The notes beneath the pieces are model-generated. The model did not search any database. It was not told the DNA's origin and was given only the letters and a program-made list of their open reading frames with translations. Below, in pieces: positions 49,185 through 58,085 of a stretch of DNA of 64,000 bases. The first letter of the stretch is position 1, and every line of letters starts with the position of its first letter. Both the position numbers and the translations under genes were made by a program. Origin of the DNA: Macrococcus epidermidis (GTDB lineage Bacteria; Bacillota; Bacilli; Staphylococcales; Staphylococcaceae); NCBI RefSeq assembly GCF_003259695.1, contig NZ_PZJH01000003.1, forward strand, positions 62,001 to 126,000, in the 5' to 3' direction.

Positions 49185-50498
49185 ATGAAATACTGTAAAA
49201 ATTGTGGGCATGAATTAAAACCAAATCATAAAGTCTGTACGAACTGTGGTACAAAAGTTGAACAAAAAGAAGACCAAATTGTGACGCCGATTCAAAATTA
49301 TGAAAAAACACAAAATCAAACATTTACAGATCAATACACAAATGTATCACAGCAAACAAAAATTCAAAGACAACCGATGTCTAAAAAGGCGATAATTTTA
49401 TTAAGTACAGTAATAGGTTCTATTGCTTTATTAGCTCTGGCTTATTTTATACTTGGACAGCAATTTTCTTACAATAATTCTGTCACTGCTATTACAAATG
49501 CAATTCAAAAAGATGATGCCAAACAATTATCGGATCTTTTAAAAAGTGGAGATGCTTACCTTTCTGAAGAAGAAGCTAAAGCTTATATTGCATACAATAA
49601 AGCGAAGGGTATTGATCTAAAGACAAGCCTATTAGAAGCGAAAAAAGAAATTGATAATAACGAAAGTGGTACATCTATTACACATGACGCTAGTGAAGTA
49701 ATGAATGTAGCAAAAGACGGAAAAAAGTATGGCCTATTTGATAAATATAGCTTCAAAGTCCCTCAGAAAGAAATCTATTTATCACCCGGTTCAGATGGTA
49801 TTTTGAATTATAAAGTTAATGATAAACCTGTTGCAATTGAAACAACGATGTATGAGCAAGTTAAATTAGGTAACTTTGTATTAGGAGATTATCAATTTGA
49901 TGCTCAAAAAGAAATAGAAGATGAAAAGATTAATGGAGAACTAGTTATTAATATGAGTGAATCCGATGTTGCAGTTGAAAAATTTGATGAAGATAAGATT
50001 GCAGAGTTTCAGGAACGTTCTCAAGAAAGACAAGAATTGGTGCAAGAAGAACAAGAAGAGCGTAGAACAATAGATACGAGTTCAAGAGATTTTCTGAATT
50101 CTTATATGTCTAAAGATAGAACAGATGGCTATAACGATATTGAAATTGGGATGGATAAAACAGAAGTTGAACAATTATTAGGTGATGAATCAGATTTAGT
50201 AGATCCTGATAATGACAACTTATTGAAATATGGGAATATGGGTATTGAATATAAAGATGATAAAGTAGAACAAATCTATATTATCCCGAATCCTTACGAT
50301 GTCGCAACGAAAGATGAAGCAGAGGAAGCGTGGCAACCGAATGACTGGAATGGGGAGATGAATGGAGATTCCGTCCAGGTTATAGATAATGATAGAAAAG
50401 GAAATAATTTTGCAATACTTATTGTTTATGACGACGATGATAATATCAAATATATATTCCAGCAGAAACAAACAAAAGATGATCCATGGATAGAATAA
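49185..50498 (+). CDS. Zinc-ribbon membrane protein, TcaA/YvbJ-like layout
   Basis: 437 residues. N-terminal zinc ribbon CKNCGHELKPNHKVCTNCG (four Cys), a polar Gln/Thr-rich linker, one membrane segment (about 67-89, IILLSTVIGSIALLALAYFIL), then a long outside part. That part contains a helical/TcaA-like region (AITNAIQKDDAKQLSDLLKSGD...) and ends with a BamE-like module, IEIGMDKTEVEQLLGDESDL. The order resembles TcaA, a staphylococcal envelope protein tied to glycopeptide response, but sequence identity was not tested. GGAGG precedes the ATG. Alone between hssS and a convergent P-type ATPase gene. Confidence 0.7.
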   Translation: MKYCKNCGHELKPNHKVCTNCGTKVEQKEDQIVTPIQNYEKTQNQTFTDQYTNVSQQTKIQRQPMSKKAIILLSTVIGSIALLALAYFILGQQFSYNNSVTAITNAIQKDDAKQLSDLLKSGDAYLSEEEAKAYIAYNKAKGIDLKTSLLEAKKEIDNNESGTSITHDASEVMNVAKDGKKYGLFDKYSFKVPQKEIYLSPGSDGILNYKVNDKPVAIETTMYEQVKLGNFVLGDYQFDAQKEIEDEKINGELVINMSESDVAVEKFDEDKIAEFQERSQERQELVQEEQEERRTIDTSSRDFLNSYMSKDRTDGYNDIEIGMDKTEVEQLLGDESDLVDPDNDNLLKYGNMGIEYKDDKVEQIYIIPNPYDVATKDEAEEAWQPNDWNGEMNGDSVQVIDNDRKGNNFAILIVYDDDDNIKYIFQQKQTKDDPWIE

Positions 50499-50515
50499 CA
50501 TACTATTCATTATAA

Positions 50516-50551
50516 ATACCCGTAGCACACTTAAACGTGCTACGGGTATTT
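50516..50551. terminator. Bidirectional terminator
   Basis: ATACCCGTAGCAC (50516-50528) pairs with GTGCTACGGGTAT (50537-50549), 8-nt loop. Lies between convergent genes. Confidence 0.88.
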
Positions 50552-50567
50552 GTTTACGCGAAATATC

Positions 50568-53222
50568 TTATGCCTCATATTTAAATATGTTTCTTGTAAT
50601 CCATTTCTCGATTTCAATCAGGATAAAAACAGCAGTTCCGATACCTAACGGAATCACCCATTGTGAAAATGTTAGTGGAGCAGTTTTTAATATCGTATTA
50701 AAAAATGGCACATACGTAATGAGTAATTGTAGTGTGATGAGTAAACCAGAGACGATAAATGCGACTTTATTCTTAAAGAAATCTTGATTAATTGCAAATT
50801 GATTTAAGTGTCGGCAATTAAATAGATGGAAGATTAAAGCAAATACTAGTGATTGCAATGTGATTGTATTCAGTACAGTTTTATGTAAATCAAGATGACT
50901 TAAATACATATTTGCAAGAAGTATTCCACCAGCTACAATGACTGATACGAGTAGTATTCTAAATAAGAAATAATGACTTAGTAACGGTGTAGATTTATGT
51001 CTTGGCTTTCTATTCATTGCACCTGGTTCGAGAGGTTCAAATGCAAGTGCAAAAGATATGGTAATCGCTGTTACCATGTTCACCCAAAGTACCTGGATAG
51101 GAGTAAGTGGTATGGATATGCCGAATAGAATCGCTGCTAAAATGAGTAGTCCTTGAGAACCGTTTGTCGGTAAAATGAATAGTATTGTTTTCTTCAGGTT
51201 ATCATAGACACGACGTCCTTCACGTACCGCATCTACAATTGTTTCAAAGTTATCGTCAACCAGTATCATACGCGCGGCATCTTTAGATACTTCAGTTCCT
51301 TTAATACCCATTGCAACACCGATATCAGCACGTTTTAATGCTGGTGCATCGTTAACACCATCACCGGTCATCGATGTTATTTCGTCATGTTTTTGCAATG
51401 CTTTTACGAGTTGTAATTTATTCTCCGGACTTGTTCTAGCAAACACATCGTATTCAATCGCGGTTTCGTATAATGTTTCTTCATCCATATTATCGAGTTC
51501 GCGACCTTCAATGGCCTTAGTACCATCGCCGATTCCGAGTTGTTTCCCAATTGCCATTGCAGTTTCTTTATGGTCACCTGTAATCATTTTTACGGCAATT
51601 CCGGCTTTTTGACATTCTTTTACTGCTTTTATTGAAGATTCACGTGGAGGATCTATAATCCCTACTAACCCAAGCAAGGTGATGCCACTTTGTAAATCGT
51701 CATGTGAGAGTGTGGTTGTGTCACGAGGCACATCTTTATATCCTGCTGCAATTAATCGTTTACCTTCTTTAGCGATTACACTTAATTTATCTTCCCAGAC
51801 CTGTCTATCATCAGAATTGGTAAATACACGATCGAATATTCTGTCAGGTGCTCCTTTGATATAAATACGTTTCTTGCCCTGATCTTCGACGAGATATGCC
51901 ATATATTTATAAAGTGAATCAAATGGGATTTTATCGATTGCCTGTAAGTTTGGAATTTCTAAATTAGTTTTATGTACGAGTGTCATTAAGCAGCCTTCAG
52001 TGGGCTCACCGGTAATTTGAAAATGACCATTTTCATCTTGTGAGAGACGTGCTTCATTGACTGTTTTAACGCATGTTAAGAACTGGTATAATTCTTGTTC
52101 TGTTTCTGGTGTTTCAGTATGTTTGGGTATAATTTCTCCGATTGGTTCATAACCTGTGCCCGTAACTTCATAACGATTATGAGTTAAATCAATTGAAGTT
52201 ACAGTCATTTCGTTTTTTGTAAGCGTACCAGTTTTATCGGTGCAAATCACTGAAACTGAACCTAAAGTTTCCACTGAAGGTAAGTTCTTTACGATGGCAT
52301 TATTCTTTGCCATCGACTGAACACCAAGTGCTAAAATAATTGAAATGACAGCAGGTAATCCCTCCGGTATAGCACCAACTGCAAGTGCGATAACAGATAA
52401 GAGTAGTTCACCTGCTGGATAATTGTGATAAAACAAACCGAATAAATAAATTGCGATAGAAATTACAACGATACCAATACTCACTGATTTACCGAACTGA
52501 CCGGTTTGTTGCATCAATGGGGTTGTCATCTGTTCTGTGTCAGTCATTGCCTGATTAATCTTACCAAGTTCAGTGTCTTTTCCGATTGCAACAACTACAC
52601 CTATTCCAGAACCTGAAGTAATAGATGAGCTTGAATAAGCCATATTTTTTCTATCACCGAGTACAGCATCTTCTGAGATTTTATGTATATTTTTTTGGAC
52701 GGGTACAGATTCACCGGTTAAAGCAGACTCTTCAATCTTTAAATTATTCGCTTCTATTAACCGTAAGTCTGCAGGTATCTTCTCACCGGATGATAAAATA
52801 ACGATATCTCCGATTGTCAATTGTTCGCCTGGAATAGTTTGACTGCGACCATCACGAATTACTACAGCCTCACTCGTCATCATTTTACGAATACTTTCTA
52901 ATGCTTTTTCAGCACGCGATTCCTGAACATAACCAATAATCGCATTGATAACTGCAACAAGAATGATAACCGACATATCAAGAAAGTGTCCTAAAAATCC
53001 TGTAATCGCTGCAGCTACTAGTAATACATATATTAAAATATCGTTAAAGTGGCCGAAAAACTTAATGATTTTAGGCTTCTCCCGCTTTGCTGGAAGTGCA
53101 TTTAGACCATAAGTTGATTGGTTTGCTTCGACTTGTTCATGGGACAAACCACTATTTATTGAGGTGTTAAACGCTTGAAGTGTGTCATCGATAGAGCGTT
53201 GATGCCATTTTTCATTTTTCAT
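50568..53222 (-). CDS. Cation-transporting P-type ATPase (PMCA/Ca-type)
   Basis: About 884 residues, full length for P2-type pumps. Seen in order: N-terminal cation ATPase domain, ALTGES (actuator), the membrane motif GAIPEGLPAVISIILA (ion site), phosphorylation Asp in CTDKTGTLTKNE, KGAPDRIFD (nucleotide site), MTGDGVNDAPALKRADIGVAMG (hinge) and six C-terminal membrane segments. PEGLP and the ordering fit bacterial Ca2+ exporters such as Listeria LMCA1 and B. subtilis YloB. Start at 53222 follows AAAGGAA by 9 nt. Single gene; no regulator nearby. Confidence 0.9.
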   Translation of the reverse strand: MKNEKWHQRSIDDTLQAFNTSINSGLSHEQVEANQSTYGLNALPAKREKPKIIKFFGHFNDILIYVLLVAAAITGFLGHFLDMSVIILVAVINAIIGYVQESRAEKALESIRKMMTSEAVVIRDGRSQTIPGEQLTIGDIVILSSGEKIPADLRLIEANNLKIEESALTGESVPVQKNIHKISEDAVLGDRKNMAYSSSSITSGSGIGVVVAIGKDTELGKINQAMTDTEQMTTPLMQQTGQFGKSVSIGIVVISIAIYLFGLFYHNYPAGELLLSVIALAVGAIPEGLPAVISIILALGVQSMAKNNAIVKNLPSVETLGSVSVICTDKTGTLTKNEMTVTSIDLTHNRYEVTGTGYEPIGEIIPKHTETPETEQELYQFLTCVKTVNEARLSQDENGHFQITGEPTEGCLMTLVHKTNLEIPNLQAIDKIPFDSLYKYMAYLVEDQGKKRIYIKGAPDRIFDRVFTNSDDRQVWEDKLSVIAKEGKRLIAAGYKDVPRDTTTLSHDDLQSGITLLGLVGIIDPPRESSIKAVKECQKAGIAVKMITGDHKETAMAIGKQLGIGDGTKAIEGRELDNMDEETLYETAIEYDVFARTSPENKLQLVKALQKHDEITSMTGDGVNDAPALKRADIGVAMGIKGTEVSKDAARMILVDDNFETIVDAVREGRRVYDNLKKTILFILPTNGSQGLLILAAILFGISIPLTPIQVLWVNMVTAITISFALAFEPLEPGAMNRKPRHKSTPLLSHYFLFRILLVSVIVAGGILLANMYLSHLDLHKTVLNTITLQSLVFALIFHLFNCRHLNQFAINQDFFKNKVAFIVSGLLITLQLLITYVPFFNTILKTAPLTFSQWVIPLGIGTAVFILIEIEKWITRNIFKYEA

Positions 53223-53348
53223 AACGAACATTCCTTTGCGTATAGTATTACTCTTATCGTAACGCAAATAATTAAGTAATTCTAACGAAAGGAATGTATA
53301 TAAAAAGAATTAACACAATGTTTAAAATTTTGTAAACTTTTAACATTA

Positions 53349-54137
53349 TCACTTACTTTTGTCTGTGCTAAGTATCGTTACAAAGGCATTGAAGAATGAA
53401 TCAGCAAAAGGTTTCCATCGCTGTATTACCAAATCACTAGAATTATCATGAGCGTAATAATTTTCAGGGAATGAAATTGTTAGCCCTTTTTTACAATCAC
53501 GAATATATTCCGTATGCAACGTATTAGGTGCATACTCTAAATGGCCATTGATATAAATATCTTTATTATCTTTTGATATTAATAAATCTGCACCAAATTC
53601 AGGATGAGTGCTGATTATGGTTAAGTCAGTCTTATCTTTAATATCTTGTATCACAAAATTTGTATAGCGTGATTGGGGTATATAGTAGCTTTGAAAATTA
53701 TTTGTTAAAGGATGATCCACCAGAACATTATAAGCATATACACCAAACAATTTCTTATTACCTTTAAAAGTGAATTTCTCAATATTGTAATAGTGATGTA
53801 ACGCAAATTGTGCTGCCCAGCAAATAAACAACCGCGTATGTTGTTGCGCTTTAGACCAATCTATGATCCTTTTAAGTTCTTCATAATAATAAACAGATGC
53901 AAAAGGAAGATGCTCTACAGGTGCTCCTGTTACGATTAACGCATCATAATCGTATCGTTGAGCTTGTTCGAAATTTATATAATGTTGCTTAGCATAATTT
54001 CTTTTTTCAGTATTTGTTTGATGTGTCTCTAAATATAAAAAATCAATCATAGCTGTTTTAAAATGATGTATAAACTGCAGTTCCGTTTCGAATTGATTTG
54101 GCATTAAATTAACGATTAGAATACGAGGAACAACCAA
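53349..54137 (-). CDS. metA: Homoserine O-acetyltransferase, MetA family, short N-terminus
   Basis: 262 residues; usual MetA is about 300. The start PRILIVNLMPNQFETELQFIHHF aligns to family residues near 35-60, so the usual N-terminal arm is absent. Active residues remain: Cys in FICWAAQFALHHYYNI, and His/Glu in NGHLEYAP. The TGAPVEHL motif carries Glu where succinyl-specific enzymes carry Gly; in the studied B. cereus enzyme this Glu makes MetA acetyl-specific. That suits the upstream metY product, which uses O-acetylhomoserine. A TTG abuts the metY stop (TAATTG), with no good ribosome site, so coupling is likely. Confidence 0.85.
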   Translation of the reverse strand: MVVPRILIVNLMPNQFETELQFIHHFKTAMIDFLYLETHQTNTEKRNYAKQHYINFEQAQRYDYDALIVTGAPVEHLPFASVYYYEELKRIIDWSKAQQHTRLFICWAAQFALHHYYNIEKFTFKGNKKLFGVYAYNVLVDHPLTNNFQSYYIPQSRYTNFVIQDIKDKTDLTIISTHPEFGADLLISKDNKDIYINGHLEYAPNTLHTEYIRDCKKGLTISFPENYYAHDNSSDLVIQRWKPFADSFFNAFVTILSTDKSK

Positions 54138-55415
54138 TTAAATCACACTTAATCCTTGTTCCAGGTCTGCGATAATATCATCGATATGTTCAATGCCAAT
54201 AGAAATTCGAATCGTTTCTGGACTTACACCTGCTGCGAGTTGTTCAGCTTCTGTAAGTTGTGCATGTGTAGTAGAAGCGGGATGAATGATAAGCGATTTT
54301 GCATCTCCAACATTTGCAAGTAAAGAGAAGAGCTCAAGTGATTCGATAAACTTCTTACCGGCTTCACGGCCACCTTTAACTCCGAACGTAAAGATAGAAC
54401 CTGCACCTTTCGGTAAGTATTTTTCTTGCAATGTTTTGTAGGGACTGTCTGGTGTATCTGCATATTTAATCCAGGCAACCTTATCGTGATTGGAAAGAAA
54501 CGCGATTACTTTTTGTGTATTTTCCACGTGACGCTCTACACGAAGCGAAAGTGTTTCTAATCCTTGGGTTAATAAAAATGAATTGAACGGTGAAATTGCT
54601 GCACCAGTATCTCTGAGTAGTGTTGTGCGTATCTTAAAGGCATAGGCAGCTTCACCAAAAGCTTCGGTAAAAATGAGATTATGATAGCTTGGATCAGGTT
54701 CGGATAAGTTTGTAAACTTACTATTATTCCAGTCAAAATTACCACTATCAATAATGACGCCACCAATTGAAGTACCATGTCCTCCGATAAATTTCGTTGC
54801 GGAATGTACGACAATATCTGCACCAAACTCAATTGGACGACACAGATAGGGAGAAGCAAAAGTATTATCGACGATTAAAGGAATACCATGATTGTGTGCA
54901 ATGTTTGCAAGCGCTTCAATATCTTCAACATTTCCTTCAGGATTACCGATAGTTTCTACAAAAATAGCTTTTGTATTATCTTTTAATGCCTCTTTTACAT
55001 GTTCTAAATTTGTCGTATCCACGAGTGTTGTTTCAATACCGAATTTCTTAAATGTGTGTTCGAATAAAGTGTGTGTTCCACCATATAAACTTGTAGTTGC
55101 TACGATGTGGTCACCGCTGTTCGCAATCGTTTGTATCGCGTAAGTAATGGCAGCCATTCCTGAAGCGACAGCGACACCTGCTACACCACCTTCAAGTTCA
55201 GCAACACGTGTCTCAAAAGCAGCTGTTGTAGGATTTGTAAGTCTTGAATAGATGTTACCTAATTCTTTTAAACCGAAGAGATTTGCAGCATGTTCCGTAT
55301 CGTTGAATGTAAATGATGTTGTTTGATAAATTGGGAGTGCACGTGCATTCGTTTCCTTGTCGATAACTTGTCCTGCATGAACTTGCAGAGTTTCAAATTT
55401 GTACTGATTTGTCAT
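54138..55415 (-). CDS. metY: O-acetylhomoserine sulfhydrylase MetY
   Basis: About 425 residues, PLP-dependent Cys/Met metabolism family. [81 protein letters not shown] (Schiff-base Lys in the last block) and [33 protein letters not shown] are complete. It makes homocysteine from O-acetylhomoserine and sulfide. ATG at 55415 has AGGAGG 8 nt ahead. Preceded by a SAM riboswitch and followed at once by metA. Confidence 0.93.
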   Translation of the reverse strand: MTNQYKFETLQVHAGQVIDKETNARALPIYQTTSFTFNDTEHAANLFGLKELGNIYSRLTNPTTAAFETRVAELEGGVAGVAVASGMAAITYAIQTIANSGDHIVATTSLYGGTHTLFEHTFKKFGIETTLVDTTNLEHVKEALKDNTKAIFVETIGNPEGNVEDIEALANIAHNHGIPLIVDNTFASPYLCRPIEFGADIVVHSATKFIGGHGTSIGGVIIDSGNFDWNNSKFTNLSEPDPSYHNLIFTEAFGEAAYAFKIRTTLLRDTGAAISPFNSFLLTQGLETLSLRVERHVENTQKVIAFLSNHDKVAWIKYADTPDSPYKTLQEKYLPKGAGSIFTFGVKGGREAGKKFIESLELFSLLANVGDAKSLIIHPASTTHAQLTEAEQLAAGVSPETIRISIGIEHIDDIIADLEQGLSVI

Positions 55416-55470
55416 AATGAATTCCTCCTGGCATAAAATTGTATTCCACACTAAATTTAATAAGAGGAGC

Positions 55471-55505
55471 AAAAAAATGAGCCTACCTCAAAGAAGTAGA
55501 CTCAT
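55471..55505 (-). terminator. SAM riboswitch terminator
   Basis: On the minus strand ATGAGTCTAC and GTAGGCTCAT (55496-55505 and 55477-55486) form a 10-bp stem with one T-G pair, followed by T7 (55471-55477). Confidence 0.9.
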
Positions 55506-55508
55506 AAG

Positions 55509-55600
55509 CTCATCTTTCAGGTTAAACCTGCTGGAATTAGCACCTAATTGAATAGGTTGCTGGGTTTCATAGGGCCAGTCCCTCCACCACTCTGGATAAG
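55509..55600 (-). ncRNA. SAM-I riboswitch (S box)
   Basis: Read on the minus strand: CTTATCCAGAG, GGTGGAGGGACTGGCCC, TATGAAACCCAGCAACC, a variable stem, AGGTGCTAATTCCAGCAG and a closing GATGAG that pairs with the opening CTTATC. This is the S-box consensus. SAM binding should release the terminator at 55471-55505 and shut metY-metA. Confidence 0.97.
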
Positions 55601-55627
55601 TAATATTTAGTTGTAAGAATTAAACAT

Positions 55628-55656
55628 ATTCTAAAACGATTATTCTGAATTGTCAA
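55628..55656 (-). promoter_or_regulatory. Promoter of the SAM riboswitch-metY-metA operon
   Basis: On the minus strand TTGACA (complement of 55651-55656), 17-nt spacer, TAGAAT (complement of 55628-55633), about 28 nt before the aptamer. Confidence 0.85.
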
Positions 55657-55678
55657 ATATTTATTTTGAAATGATTTG

Positions 55679-56539
55679 TTAGTTATTTTTTAATTTATTG
55701 ATATATTCCTCTAGTTTCTCTTGATTTTCTTGTGAAATTTCAGGAAACTCAGGTTTTAATCGCTTTATTGTATCTATCATAACTTCTGTAACGATACGTC
55801 TTGTATGCCATTCATCATCTGCAGGTAAAATGAACCACGGACTATGTTCAGTAGATGTAGCTTCTAACATTTCAGAGAATATTTTTTGGTAGTCATCCCA
55901 ATACTCACGCTCTTTTACGTCATTGAATGAAAATTCCCAGTTCTTATCTTTATTAGTCATTCGCTCAAGTAAACGATCACGTTGCTCATCTTTTGACATG
56001 TTGAAGAAGAATTTAATCACTTCAAAGCCATTCTCGGTTAAATAACGTTCATAATCATTGATTTGGCGGAATCGGGTTTTCCAAATTGATTCATCCACTT
56101 CGTTATTTGGTGTTTCATGTTCTTCAACAGAATCATGTATTCTTGGCGCAAGTACATCTTCATAGTATGAACGATTAAAAATTCCAATTTGCCCACGCTC
56201 AGGTAAACCTTCATGATAACGCCATAAATAGTCGTGTTTAAGTTCTGTGTTATTTGGCTTACCGAAAGAAGTAGTCTTTAATCCCTGTGCACTTAGATTA
56301 GAGAAGATATAACTGATAACTTCATCTTTTCCGGCGGCATCTAGCGCCTGCAGCACAACGATGATACCATTTTTTTCAGCAGCATGTAGTTTTAGATGAA
56401 GCTTTTCAAGTTTTTCTGTTAGTTCAGGCATGATATCATTTTTTATTTTATCGTTATTTTGTTTTTCATTTTCTGATGTTTTATAATTATTGAAATCAAA
56501 TTTAGTATTAGGTATTACTTTATATTGGTTAATGTCCAT
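55679..56539 (-). CDS. Polyphosphate kinase 2 family protein
   Basis: 286 residues. Walker A-like LQALDAAGKDEVI, then SFGKPNNTELKHDYLWRYHEGLPERGQIGIFNRSYYEDVLAPR (Walker B and lid region with the PPK2 RSYYEDV), FFFNMSKDEQRDRLLERM and SPWFILPADDEWHTRRIV. PPK2 enzymes move phosphate between polyphosphate and nucleoside mono- or diphosphates; class cannot be set by eye. The coding region ends close to the promoter of the met operon. GGAGGG precedes the ATG. Confidence 0.9.
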   Translation of the reverse strand: MDINQYKVIPNTKFDFNNYKTSENEKQNNDKIKNDIMPELTEKLEKLHLKLHAAEKNGIIVVLQALDAAGKDEVISYIFSNLSAQGLKTTSFGKPNNTELKHDYLWRYHEGLPERGQIGIFNRSYYEDVLAPRIHDSVEEHETPNNEVDESIWKTRFRQINDYERYLTENGFEVIKFFFNMSKDEQRDRLLERMTNKDKNWEFSFNDVKEREYWDDYQKIFSEMLEATSTEHSPWFILPADDEWHTRRIVTEVMIDTIKRLKPEFPEISQENQEKLEEYINKLKNN

Positions 56540-56679
56540 AGAAACCCTCCATATACTTTTTTGATGTATTCCCTAGCAGATATAGAAGTAAACAGTATTT
56601 ATATCTATTTGTTATAATTTAATAATAATCATTATGAAATAAGATGACTTAAGAGAGGAAGAGAGGAAGAGAGGAATTA

Positions 56680-57143
56680 ATGAAACTTATTCGATCTACC
56701 CATTACCACGAAGATTTACTAGAACAATTTGAGTTAACTGAAGAACAACTAAAGTTTGTGAAAAGTCCTGAAGTAAACATCAGTGTGGCAAAAGAGGATA
56801 CTAATCGCACACCAATTTTTGGACTAAATGAAGAGGGAATACCTGTTGTATTTTTGTGTTACATGAACATAGCGAATTTGAAAGCAAATTTGAAGTAGAT
56901 AACAGTATATATATAAGATCTTTTGCGAATGACAACAGACATTTAAGACAAGGTTATGCAAAACAAGCATTAATTGCGTTACCGGAATTTATTATGAGTG
57001 ATTTTCCGCATATTAAATATTTAACGTTACTTGTGGATGTCCCTAATACCGTTGCACACGACATGTATTTAAAACTTGGATTTGTACAAGGTAATCAAAT
57101 AGAGGGTGAAAGATACCCAGCTTACTGCATGGTGAAAAAATAG
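56680..57143 (+). pseudogene. GNAT acetyltransferase interrupted by a frameshift
   Basis: Two frames make one GNAT-type protein. The first (56680-56898) gives MKLIRSTHYHEDLLEQFELTEEQL...GIPVVFLC and then meaningless sequence. The second (open around 56856, ends 57143) gives LHEHSEFESKFEVDN...RHLRQGYAKQALIALPEFI (acetyl-CoA loop) and YLKLGFVQGN. They join if one T is added to the T5 tract at 56851-56855, restoring V-F-F-V-L-H. GAGGAAGAGAGG lies before the ATG, within an odd triple repeat of GAGAGGAA. Either a true mutation, a slippage-controlled gene or a sequence error. Confidence 0.85.
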
Positions 57144-57168
57144 CAGGTTAACATAAACCTGCTATTTC
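57138..57168. terminator. Bidirectional terminator
   Basis: AAATAGCAGGTT (57138-57149) and AACCTGCTATTT (57156-57167), 6-nt loop. Ends both the GNAT gene and the convergent metal-binding lipoprotein gene, overlapping stops of both. Confidence 0.85.
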
Positions 57169-58085
57169 ATACCGTCATGGATTACTTTAATATTGTGTTC
57201 CATCATTTTGTAGTAACTATCACCATCACTATTTTTGCTGCCGATTGAATCGGTATAGACTTCTCCCGCAATTGGTTTTTTTGTCATTTCACTTAATGTT
57301 TGCATACTACGTTTATCTACGCTTGTCTCAACGTATAAGGATTTTACATTATTGTGTCGTACGTAGTTGATGGCTTTTGTCATTTGTTCAGGAGTACCTT
57401 GCTTTTCAGTATTAATTTCCCATATATATGCATGATGGATATCATAATCTCTACTGAAATATTTAAAAGCGCCTTCACTTGTAACTAACTGTCGTTGTAC
57501 CTTAGGGATGTCTTTGAACTTGTCTTTGTATTTGTTACTCAGTTGTTTCAACTGTCCAATGTATTGCGCTACATTTTTGTCATAATCCGATTTGTAATCT
57601 TTATCAAAGAGGACGAGTGTGTTTGCAATATTTTTACTATAAGTAATACCATTCTCTATGCTTAACCATGCATGAGGATCTACAGCATGTGTGTCTTTAT
57701 GATTGTTTAAATATATTTTCTTAACACCTTCACTAACAGCAACAACTTGTCTATCATTAATGTCTTTATTCCCTTGCTTCAATGCTTTCTGAAACCAACC
57801 ACTAGATGTTTCAAGGTTCAGTCCATTATAAAATACAATATCTGCATCTGTGATGGCTTTAATATCTTGTGGTTTAACTTCATATTCATGGGGATCCTGA
57901 CCGATAGGGACTATGTTTATCACGTTAGCATTATTTCCTGTAATTTCTTTTGTCATATCGTAGAGGATGGAATTTGTTGTGACGATTTTTAACTTTTGTT
58001 CGGGAGGTTCTGATGAACAACCGTTTAATAATAAAGTAGGAAGTAAAATAAGCATACATAGATATAATAATAGACGTTTCCTCAT
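57162..58085 (-). CDS. mntC: Metal ABC transporter solute-binding lipoprotein (Mn/Zn type)
   Basis: 307 residues. Lipoprotein signal with lipobox LLLNGCSS. ZnuA/TroA-family landmarks: VTTNSILYDMTKEITG, VPIGQDPHEYEVKPQD (first metal His), VDPHAWLSIENGITYSKNI (second His), VTSEGAFKYFSRDY, and VYTDSIG near the end carrying the Asp. His-His-Glu-Asp ligands of this kind fit Mn/Fe/Zn binding proteins such as MntC/SitA. ATG overlaps the permease stop by 4 bp. Third gene of the minus-strand operon. Confidence 0.88.
   Translation of the reverse strand: MRKRLLLYLCMLILLPTLLLNGCSSEPPEQKLKIVTTNSILYDMTKEITGNNANVINIVPIGQDPHEYEVKPQDIKAITDADIVFYNGLNLETSSGWFQKALKQGNKDINDRQVVAVSEGVKKIYLNNHKDTHAVDPHAWLSIENGITYSKNIANTLVLFDKDYKSDYDKNVAQYIGQLKQLSNKYKDKFKDIPKVQRQLVTSEGAFKYFSRDYDIHHAYIWEINTEKQGTPEQMTKAINYVRHNNVKSLYVETSVDKRSMQTLSEMTKKPIAGEVYTDSIGSKNSDGDSYYKMMEHNIKVIHDGMK

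Noticed and set aside
54569..55143. Frames overlapping metY on either strand
   Set aside because: Shadows of a complete PLP enzyme gene.
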